This document shows, piece by piece, positions 1-9,700 of a DNA stretch of 64,000 bases (position 1 is its first letter; every line of letters starts with the position of its first letter). Source of the DNA: Chitinophagaceae bacterium. Its GTDB lineage: Bacteria; Bacteroidota; Bacteroidia; Chitinophagales; UBA10324. The notes beneath the pieces are model-generated. The model made no database searches, had not been told where the DNA came from, and saw only the letters and a program-made list of their open reading frames with translations. A program made the position numbers and the translations under genes. The stretch is taken from contig CANIPU010000003.1 in the NCBI GenBank assembly GCA_947469485.1, forward strand, positions 62,001-126,000, written 5' to 3'.

Positions 1-1
1 G

Positions 2-514
2 GAACCTGTATTGCGCTCTACAAATATGTTGAGTTTTGATATTTCAGCGGTAAGATATTCCGATGCTCCAGGAAACAGAAATGCGACACCAAATGGTTTG
101 CGTGGTGAAGACGCGTGCCAGATTGCACGATACGCAGGATTGAGTGAGCAGATGACTTCATTTGGTTTGTATGAAATAAATCCGATGGTTGATGATAGAG
201 AACAAACCGTTCAGCTTGCTGCTCAAATGGTTTGGTATTTTGCTGATGGGTTTTATAGTCGGCGAAAAGAACACCCGCGTGATAATGATGAGAGTTTTAC
301 AAAATATATCATACACTTCCGTCAAAATCATTATGAAATGACCTTCTGGAAAAGTATAAAAAGCGACATGTGGTGGATGGAAGTTCCGGTTGGTGGCCGC
401 GGAAGAATCAGAAGAAAAAACAAAGTGCTGCCATGCTCTTATGAAGATTATCAATCAGCATGTAAAGAAGAATTACCTGAGCGTTGGCTCAAAGCTTATC
501 ATAAACTGTCCTGA
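2..514 (+). CDS. Arginase/formimidoylglutamase-like protein, C-terminal part (truncated by window edge)
   Basis: This is the last 170 residues of a protein that begins before the window; the frame is open from base 2. The visible part has the ureohydrolase-fold signature SFDISAVRYSDAP, in which the aspartates are expected to bind the dinuclear manganese centre, followed by NATPNGLRGEDACQIARYAG, which resembles the C-terminal helix region of Bacteroidota arginase/formiminoglutamase-type enzymes. The long tail rich in charged and aromatic residues is, from memory, common in the Bacteroidota branch of the family. Likely chemistry is hydrolysis of a guanidino or formimino group (arginine or formiminoglutamate). 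The substrate cannot be decided without the N-terminal half. The next gene starts 155 bp downstream in the same direction. Confidence 0.75.
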   Translation, partial: EPVLRSTNMLSFDISAVRYSDAPGNRNATPNGLRGEDACQIARYAGLSEQMTSFGLYEINPMVDDREQTVQLAAQMVWYFADGFYSRRKEHPRDNDESFTKYIIHFRQNHYEMTFWKSIKSDMWWMEVPVGGRGRIRRKNKVLPCSYEDYQSACKEELPERWLKAYHKLS

Positions 515-669
515 GTTTTATTTTCCTTAATGAATTAAGCTTGTTTCGAAAATTGTTTGGTTGGAATTAGTGCTAAAAGCAAATTCCTGAACAAAATTTC
601 AGATCAAAAAAGCTACATAATATCGTTTTATTATTTTAGCGAATTACAAATCATACAACAACACCAATA

Positions 670-3033
670 ATGGGAACCGAATCAGTGACGACTGGAGAAA
701 AAAAGAAAAAAAACATTCCTGAATTACAGGAGGATAATAAAATAGAGCCGCATTCAAAAAGTAAGGTGAGTCGTGAAGATGCTTTAGAGTATCACATGAA
801 AGGCCGCCCTGGAAAAATTGAAGTGATTCCTACTAAGGAAACCAAAACACAGCGCGACCTTGCTTTAGCATACTCACCAGGTGTAGCAGAACCCTGCCTT
901 GAAATTGCCAGAGATGTGGAGAATGTTTACAAATACACTGCTAAAGGAAACCTGGTGGGTGTAATTACTAATGGAACCGCCGTATTGGGCCTTGGAGATA
1001 TTGGCCCTGAAGCATCAAAGCCGGTAATGGAGGGTAAGGGATTGCTCTTTAAAATATTTGCGGATATAGATGTGTTCGATATCGAAATAAATACCAAAAA
1101 TGTTGAGGAGTTTATAGCAGCAGTAAAAGCATTAGAGCCAACCTTTGGTGGAATAAATTTAGAAGATATTAAAGCGCCTGAGTGTTTTGAAATTGAATCG
1201 CGATTAAAGGCCGAAATGAAAATTCCGGTCATGCACGATGATCAGCACGGCACTGCAATTATTTCAGGGGCAGCTTTATTAAATGCTTTAGAAGTTGCTG
1301 ATAAAAAAATTGATAAAATAAAACTGGTTGTAAACGGGGCGGGTGCATCAGCCATCAGCTGTGCAAAGTTGTATGTTGCCCTTGGTGTATTATGCGAAAA
1401 CATAGTGATGGTGGATAGCAGTGGAGTTATCCGTGCAGACCGAGATGGTTTAGATGGAACCAAAAAACAATTCGCAACTACAAGAAATATTTCAACGCTT
1501 GAAGAAGCAATGAAGGGTGCGGATGTGTTTCTTGGATTATCAAAAGGAAATATATTATCGCAGAAACATATTCAGTCAATGGCAGATACACCAATTGTAT
1601 TTGCATTGGCAAATCCGGATCCCGAAATTAGTTATGAATTGGCAATTGCTTCGAGAGAAGATATTATTATGGCTACTGGAAGAAGTGATTATCCTAATCA
1701 GGTAAATAATGTTTTAGGATTTCCATTCATATTTCGCGGAGCTCTGGATGTTCGCGCAACGGAAATTAATGAAGCCATGAAACTTGCAGCTGTCAAGGCT
1801 TTGGCGGAATTAGCCAAAAAACCTGTGCCTGATTTGGTTAACCTTGCTTACAACGAAAAAAATATATCGTTCGGAAAAGAATATATCATTCCAAAACCAA
1901 TTGACCCACGATTACTTACTACAGTTTCTCCCGCAGTAGCAAAAGCTGCAATTGAAAGTGGAGTTGCGCGCAACATAATTACTGACTGGGAGGGATATGA
2001 AAATGAACTCTCAAAAAGATTAGGTCGTGACGATAATGTGATGCGGGTCATTACCAATAAAGCAAAGCGAAATCCGAAACGCGTGGTTTTTGCTGAAGCC
2101 GATACTTATAAAATTCTGAAAGCAGCTCAGATTGTCCGTGACGAAGGAATTGCAAAACCAATTTTGCTGGGCGATAAAGAAAAAATTGAAAGCATCATTT
2201 CCGAAAACGGATTAGACCTTGGTGACTCTTTAATTGTTGACCCTCGTTCGCACGATATGGGTATTAAGCGTCTTGAGTATGCGGCCATTCTGTTTGATAA
2301 AAGAAAAAGAAGGGGGGTAACATTACATGAATCTAAAAAGCTCATGTACGAACGGAATTATTTCGGCGCAATGATGGTGGAACTGGGTGAAGCAGATGCA
2401 CTCATCAGCGGACTCACCCGCAATTATGCCCAAACAATAAAACCTGCACTACAAATTATCGGTACTGAGGAAGGAGTGAATAAAGTTGCAGGTATGTACA
2501 TTATGCTCACCAAGCGTGGCCCGTTATTTTTTGCAGATACAACTGTGAATGTAAATCCAAGTGCAGAAGATTTAGTGGAGATAACTGCCGTTACTGCAAA
2601 GGCGGTTCAGCAATTTAATGTGCAACCAAGAGTGGCCATGCTTTCATATTCCAATTTCGGAAGCACCGCCGGTGAAGAACCCGAAAGAGTAAGCAAAGCA
2701 GTACAGATTTTAAAACAACGATATCCGGGATTAATAGTGGACGGAGAAATGCAGGCAAACTTTGCATTGCATCGTGATTTGCTTCGCGATAATTATCCAT
2801 TTTCAGAGTTGGTAAATGGAGGAGCCAACACACTCATATTTCCAAACCTCGCTGCCGGAAACATTGCATACAAACTCATTCAGGAATTAGGATTGGCTGA
2901 TACCATCGGACCAATTTTATTGGGATTGAAACGGCCTGTTCACATACTGCAACTCGGCAGCAGTGTGCGCGAAATAGTAAACATGGTGAACATTGCAGTT
3001 GTGGATGCACAGGTTAAAAGTGGTCGGAAATGA
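670..3033 (+). CDS. maeB: NADP-dependent malic enzyme with C-terminal phosphotransacetylase-like domain
   Basis: The 787-residue protein oxidatively decarboxylates malate to pyruvate, supplying NADPH. The malic N-terminal domain carries YSPGVAEPC (about residue 68), NGTAVLGLGDIGPEASKPV (from about 101) and HDDQHGTA (about 189). The NAD(P)-binding domain has a VNGAGASA turn near 222. From about residue 455 onward a PTA-like domain follows (for example FAEADTYKI and GANTLIFPNLAAGN), the layout of the long MaeB form. In this family that domain is regulatory, often sensing acetyl-CoA, rather than catalytic. The stop overlaps the ruvA start in an ATGA, so the two are probably translationally coupled. 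The N-terminal 30 residues are unusually Lys-rich. Function is certain at family level; cofactor preference is inferred. Confidence 0.95.
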   Translation: MGTESVTTGEKKKKNIPELQEDNKIEPHSKSKVSREDALEYHMKGRPGKIEVIPTKETKTQRDLALAYSPGVAEPCLEIARDVENVYKYTAKGNLVGVITNGTAVLGLGDIGPEASKPVMEGKGLLFKIFADIDVFDIEINTKNVEEFIAAVKALEPTFGGINLEDIKAPECFEIESRLKAEMKIPVMHDDQHGTAIISGAALLNALEVADKKIDKIKLVVNGAGASAISCAKLYVALGVLCENIVMVDSSGVIRADRDGLDGTKKQFATTRNISTLEEAMKGADVFLGLSKGNILSQKHIQSMADTPIVFALANPDPEISYELAIASREDIIMATGRSDYPNQVNNVLGFPFIFRGALDVRATEINEAMKLAAVKALAELAKKPVPDLVNLAYNEKNISFGKEYIIPKPIDPRLLTTVSPAVAKAAIESGVARNIITDWEGYENELSKRLGRDDNVMRVITNKAKRNPKRVVFAEADTYKILKAAQIVRDEGIAKPILLGDKEKIESIISENGLDLGDSLIVDPRSHDMGIKRLEYAAILFDKRKRRGVTLHESKKLMYERNYFGAMMVELGEADALISGLTRNYAQTIKPALQIIGTEEGVNKVAGMYIMLTKRGPLFFADTTVNVNPSAEDLVEITAVTAKAVQQFNVQPRVAMLSYSNFGSTAGEEPERVSKAVQILKQRYPGLIVDGEMQANFALHRDLLRDNYPFSELVNGGANTLIFPNLAAGNIAYKLIQELGLADTIGPILLGLKRPVHILQLGSSVREIVNMVNIAVVDAQVKSGRK

Positions 3034-3623
3034 TTTCATACTTACAGGGTAATTTTTCATTCAAAAGCCCAACTCATATAATTATTGAAAATGGTGGAGT
3101 AGGATATCATGTAAATATTTCGATGAACACCTGGAGTAAAATACAGCACGATGATTCAGGGAAATTACATACCTACCTGCATATCACAGGTGGGACGCAA
3201 AGTCCGCTCATTGTTTCGCTTTATGGTTTTGCTGAAGAAGAAGAGCGCAGCATGTTTATTGAGTTGTTAAATATTTCAGGAGTAGGTGCATCTACAGTTC
3301 GAATGGTGTTATCTGCATTATCGCCAAACGATTTGCGCAATGCAATTTTAACCGAGAACGCTCATGCATTCGAACGCATAAAGGGTATAGGGCCAAAAAC
3401 CGCCAAGAGAATTATTCTAGAGTTAAAAGATAAAGTGGCTAAGGTTGCTACAAAAGCTGATAGCCTTTCTCCGAATAATAAAGTTAAAGACGAAGCGTTA
3501 AGCGCTCTCGTCATGTTGGGTTTTTCACGCGCACCGGCTGAGCAAGCAGTGCAGCGAGTGGTGGCCTCAAATCCGTCTATGACAGTAGAGGACATCATTA
3601 AACAAGTGTTGAAAACAATTTGA
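3030..3623 (+). CDS. ruvA: Holliday junction branch migration protein RuvA
   Basis: The 197-residue subunit binds four-way DNA junctions as a tetramer and loads the RuvB motor during recombinational repair. The N-terminal OB-fold begins MISYLQGNFSFKSP, then come two helix-hairpin-helix motifs, LLNISGVGASTVRMVL (about residue 78) and IKGIGPKTAKRIILELKDKV (about 116). A C-terminal helical domain that would contact RuvB ends in VEDIIKQVLKTI. Length is normal. The start overlaps the maeB stop (ATGA). Neither ruvB nor ruvC is in the window. The stop codon TGA is followed directly, in the same frame, by open sequence running into sprA. Confidence 0.96.
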   Translation: MISYLQGNFSFKSPTHIIIENGGVGYHVNISMNTWSKIQHDDSGKLHTYLHITGGTQSPLIVSLYGFAEEEERSMFIELLNISGVGASTVRMVLSALSPNDLRNAILTENAHAFERIKGIGPKTAKRIILELKDKVAKVATKADSLSPNNKVKDEALSALVMLGFSRAPAEQAVQRVVASNPSMTVEDIIKQVLKTI

Positions 3624-3710
3624 TTGTCGACTATAGTGCGGGCTATTTTAGCCATCACCTATTTTCGGGGGGACTTTTTTAATTTTTTAGCAGAAAAAAC
3701 TAAGGCGAAA

Positions 3711-6700
3711 TTGAAACGCAATTCTAATCCTGCATTCATCATTGTATCTGCATTTGCTGTGCTTACAGTATTATCAGCAATAGGCAAAAATGAATTTAAC
3801 AAATTCAAGTCAACAAATAACGCATCGGCAATTTCAACTGCAGCGATTGATACGCCTCCTGATATTGACTTGCATTATCCAATTGAAGATAATAACGGAA
3901 GTGTTACAGACCAGAATAATAATTCAATGGATTTAAATGATCCATCCAACATTAAACAAGATGTTCAATATGATCCTGAAACCAATCAATACATTTTAAC
4001 CGAAACAATAGGCGATCAATTCTATCGGAGTCCCACTTACATGAGTTTTGAAGAGTTTTTAAAATATGAATACGATAAAACTCAAAAAGAAAATTTCGAA
4101 CAGCTCAGCAATTCAAATTCTTTACTTACTCACAAGGGTCTAATTCCAAAAGTTAATGTTGGTGGCCAGTTAGCCGATCGTTTGTTTGGAGGCACTTCTG
4201 TTGACATTCGCCCCAATGGAAATATTGATTTAACATTCGGTTACAACAGGCAGAATATTCAGAATCCCACACTTACGGCGCAACAACGCAAACAGGGTGG
4301 ATTTCAATTTGACATGAATATTCAAATGAATGTGGTTGGAAAAATAGGAGATAAATTAAAGCTCACTACTAACTACAATACTCAAAGTTCATTTGATTTT
4401 GAAAATCAGGTGAAACTTGAATACACGGGATATCAAGATGAAATTATAAAAAAGATTGAAGCAGGAAATGTGAGTCTTCCGCTCAACACTACTTTAATAC
4501 AGGGAAGCCAGAGTTTGTTTGGATTAAAAACGCAATTACAATTCGGGCGGTTGATGTTAACCAGTGTTATCTCACAACAAAAATCGCAGGCACAAAATAT
4601 CACTATACAAGGTGGCGCCCAAACTCAAACATTTGAAGTTAATGCCGACCAATACGATGAAAACAGAAACTATTTTCTGGGCCAATATTTTCGTGAAAAC
4701 TATAATAAAAACATGGCTCAAATTCCTATCATTAATACAGGAGCCCAGATTAATAAAATTGAAGTATGGGTTACAAATAAAAATGGAGCCACAACACTTA
4801 CCCGCGACATTGTTGCGTTTCAGGATTTAGGAGAAAATCAGCCATACAGTCCTCAGATATTACCATATACAGGAAACAACTTGCCAGCCGGTTCTTCATT
4901 AAATAAATTTCCAACTCAAAGCGCATCAAATGATTTGTATTACAAATTATCGCAGGATCAAAATGCAAGATCATTGAGTTCAACAATACAAACATTAACT
5001 GGTGGAAGCTATCAATTACAAGCTGTTCAGGATTTTGAAAAAACTTATGCTCGCCAACTTTCTCCTTCTGAGTATACACTTCAACCGCAACTTGGTTTTA
5101 TTTTACTAAATCAGCAATTAAATCCTGATGATGTACTGGCGGTTGCATACCAATATACCTACAACGGAAAAGTTTATCAGGTTGGTGAATTTGCTCAAGA
5201 CCTTCCGACAAATGCCGATGTGCCCAATGTTTTATTTTTAAAAATGCTGAAGAGCACTTCTGTTCGTCCGAAACTTCCTATTTGGAAGTTGATGATGAAG
5301 AATGTGTATTCACTCGGTGCATATCAGGTAAATCCTTCTGACTTCAGATTAGATGTTTATTATCTTGATCCCGCAGGTGGCGCAAGAAGATTTATTCCAG
5401 CAGGAAATGTGAATAGCATTCCTCTCATTCGATTGCTCGGATTGGATCGTTTAAATAATAATCAGGATCCTCAACCAGACGGAGTTTTTGATTTTATACC
5501 AGGCGTTACTATTAACCCCAACAACGGGAAAGTTATTTTCCCTGTTCTTGAGCCTTTCGGAAAAGATTTGAATTCAAAATTTACCGATCAAAATGTTGCA
5601 TCAAAATATGTTTATCAGGTTTTATATGATTCAACAAAAACAATTGCTCTTCAATTCCCTGAGTTTGATCGGTACATAATAAAAGGATCATATAAAGGAT
5701 CATCGTCTACTGATATTTCATTGGGCGCATTTAATATTCCACAAGGCTCCGTTAAAGTAACCGCAGGTGGTCAGGTGTTACAGGAAAATGTCGACTATAC
5801 GGTTGACTACAATTTAGGAAGATTGAAAATTATAAACCAGGGAATTATGAATTCCGGTGCGCCTATAAATGTGTCATTTGAAAACAATGCAACCTTTGGT
5901 TTTACAACAAAAACTTTATTTGGAACGCGAGCTGATTATTACATCAACGATCATTTTAAATTAGGGGGAACATATCTTCATTTATCAGAACGACCATATA
6001 CCCGTAAATTAAATGTTGGCGACGATCCTATCAGCAATGCCATATATGGTTTAGATGGAAGCTGGCAAACCGAATCAGGTTTCATAACCAGATTGATTGA
6101 CAAATTGCCTTTGCTTGATACAAAAGAAAAATCAACGGTTACTGTGAGCGGTGAAGTTGCTCGTCTTGACCCTGGTCACAGCAAGGCAATAGGAAAAGGA
6201 AATGCCGGTCAGGTATATATCGACGATTTTGAAGGGACGCAAAGCACTTACGATTTAAAATTTCCTTATAGCAGCTGGGTACTCGCCAGCACACCATCCA
6301 GATCGTCAACAGGGTTGTTTCCTGAAGCTGATTCAATTAATAATTTGTTTTATGGTTATCACCGCGCAAAGCTTTCGTGGTATGCCATTGATCCTCTTTT
6401 CTTAAGAAACATATCGTCAACTCCTGAACACATAAAAAATAATCCTGCAGAGCAGTGTAGTTTTTACACACGGGAAATAAATGAAAAAGAGTTGTTTCCA
6501 AACAAACAACAGGTTCAGGGCTTACCCAATAATCTTCCGACTTTCGATTTAAATTTTGAGCCAAATGTTAAAGGGCCTTATAATTTTCTTGCTGGTCCAA
6601 ATTCTTTTAACGGTGTTGATTCTGAAGGGAGAATTCATTTAAAAAATCCTGAAAAGAATTTTGGTGGAATAATGCGCAGTATTGATTACAATGATTTTGA

Positions 6701-9700
6701 ACAGGCGAACATTGAGTACATTCAATTTTGGGTGCTTGATCCTTATCTGAATGGATATGGAGGCAACAGGTATGGAGATATTTTTATTGATCTTGGAAAT
6801 ATTTCAGAAGATGTATTAAAAGATTCTCGTTTGTTTATGGAAAATGGTTTGCCGGAAAGCAGTTCAAGTCAGGCAAATGTTGATACTACCACCTGGTCCA
6901 TTGTTCCTGTAAATCTTCCGCCAACAAATTCATTTTCTAACAATGAAGCTGCAAGAGAATATCAGGATGTGGGATATGATGGTGTTGGAGAAAAAGACGG
7001 TTATGAGGTTGCCTTTGACTCGGTTTACTTAGATAGTATTGCTCAGAATTATGGAATAAATTCTCCGTATTACAATGCTGCATTAAATGATCCGGCGGGC
7101 GACAATTATCATTACTATCTTGGTGGTGATTATGATTCAGATCAAATCGGAATTTTAGATCGCTATAAAAAATATAACAATCCTGATGGTAATTCACCAA
7201 TATCAACTTCAGGCCAGGCAATATCTGAGGCCGCAACAAACATCCCCGAAACAGAGGACTTAAATCGCGATAATACACTAAGTGAGACCGAGGAATATTT
7301 TGAATATAAAGTTTCATTAAATCCAAATGATTTAATAAGTACCGGAAATAATCACATCACCGATATTGTGACAGCTGATGTAAATTGTAATGACGGAAAT
7401 TTACTCGGACAAGAAAGATGGATTCAGGTAAAAATTCCTATTGAAGAATACTATAAAAAAATTGGTGGAATTCAGGATTTCAAATCAATTCGCTTCATCA
7501 GGGTTTATTTGGCCGGTTTTGATACTACGGTAAATCTTCGCTTTGCTAAATTAGAATTTGTTCGTAACCAATGGCGCAAGTATCAATTCAGTCTTCAAAC
7601 TCCGGGAGAATACATTCCGGATGATAACAATGGCGAAACATTTTTTAATGTCGGTTCTGTTTCGTTAGAAGAAAATTCACAGCGCCAACCAATTAATTAT
7701 GTAATGCCTCCAGGCATTCAACGCGAACAGCAATTAGGTTCGGTTCAAACGCTTTTACAAAACGAACAATCTTTAAGTGTTCAGGCATGTAATCTTCAGG
7801 ATGGAGATTCAAGAGCTGTTTATAAAAGTTTAAATTTAGATTTGCGCACTTTTAAGGTTTTAAAAATGTTTGTGCACGCTGAAAACGCAGGCACAGGATA
7901 TACTTTCAATTACGGTGATTTAACTGCTTTCATACGATTGGGTTCAGATTTCATCAGTAATTATTATGAATATGAAAAAGCATTAACGCCATCTCTCTTT
8001 AATAACAACGATACTTTTAATGTTTGGCCGGCTTCAAATAATTTTGAAATCACCCTGGACCAATTAACTGAAATAAAATCTGCCCGTAATGCTGCAGGTG
8101 CCTCATTCAGTACTCCTTATTCTCTTGTTTTATCTAATGGAGATAGAATTACCATAGTAGGAAATCCGGATTTAGGATTAGCAAAAGTTGCAATGCTTGG
8201 TATTCACAATCCAAAGCAGGGAAGCGGTTATCCTGTTGGAGATGCTGATGATGGCAGAGCAAAATGTGCTGAACTTTGGTTTAATGAATTAAGATTAAGC
8301 GGGTTTGATGAAGAAGGCGGATATGCTGCTTTGGGAAGAGTAGATGTGAAGCTGGCTGACCTTGGGAATATATCTGTAAGCGGAACAATGCACTCAATTG
8401 GTTTTGGTTCCCTGGAACAAAAACTCAATGAGCGATACAAAGACAACTTCTTCCAATACGACGCTTCCGGAACTTTTCAGCTCGGTAAATTTTTACCCAA
8501 AAGTGTTGGATTACAATTGCCAATGTATCTTGGCGTTACAAGTTCTATAAGTAATCCAAAATATGATCCTTACGAATTAGATGTTTTGTTAAAAGACAAA
8601 CTCAATGCGATTACAGATGCTCCTGCTCGCGACTCAGCAAGAAAAGCCGCACAGGATTTTGTCAATATCAAGAGTTTAAATTTTACTAATGTTCGAAGAG
8701 TAAATAACAGTAAAACCGCCAAGCCTCACATTTACGGAATTGAAAACTGGAATGCTACCTATGCATTTACTCAAACTTACAAGCGAAGCCCGATAATTGA
8801 AAGTGACATTACAAAAAAATACCATGGTGAAATAGGATACATTTTCCCCGGAAAATCAAAATTCATTTCTCCTTTTAATAAACTCATTGGAACCAAACCA
8901 AAATATCTTAAAGCTGTTCGCGATTTTAATTTCAATTTGCTTCCTACAAATATTTCATTCCGAAATGTTATGGATCGTCAGTTCGGTCAAACGCGAATGA
9001 GAGAAACTGATGCGCTTTCTCCTCCGGCTGATCCAACATATAATAAATTCTGGACCTGGGACAGGTTCTATGGTGTGAAATTCGAATTGGCTAAATCATT
9101 AAATCTTGATTTCAATGCCATTACGAATACACGCATTGATGAAGACACAGGTCGCATTGATACAAAACCTGAAAAAGATTCTGTATGGGCCAACATTAAA
9201 AATTTTGGTCGCACAACACATTATCATCATACTGCAAATCTTGCTTATACTCTTCCGATAAATAAAATTCCGATTTTAGATTGGATCACCGGAACTGTAA
9301 AGTATGGCGCTGAATATGATTGGCTTGCATTACCTCTTGTAAGCGATACAACCGACAAAGGAACTGCATTTGAAAAAATCAGACTAAAGGAAAATCCGCT
9401 TGGCAATACTTTAAATAATGATCAGAACATAAACTTTAACAGTGATCTGAACTTTAGAAATTTGTATAATAAATGGAAATTCCTGAAGCCATATAACACA
9501 AATACTTCGGCACTCAACCAGCAGAAGGGTGAAACAAAAGACGGAAAGGATAATAAAGACAATACAAAGGATTCAAAAGATCAAAAGAAAAACAATCAGC
9601 CTACTGCAAAAGGTGGTCTTTCATTTATCATTCGTCCAATCATCAGTTTAAAGAAAGTAACCTTTACTTATGCTCAAACAAGAGGAACCACTCTTCCCGG

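Noticed and set aside
563-587. Hairpin GGAATT...AATTCC before maeB
   Set aside because: It has an asymmetric 2-nt bulge and no T tract, and I could not link it to a promoter or start codon; too weak to annotate.
6937-7326. Long antisense open frame inside sprA (and similar ones at 4798-5079 and 8228-8446)
   Set aside because: They lie opposite a strongly coding gene, lack recognisable protein features and are expected by chance in such a long gene.
9530-9600. Lys/Asp repeat in sprA as a phase-variable or contingency tract
   Set aside because: The codons are mixed (no pure simple repeat), so slippage is unlikely; it is better read as a flexible linker.
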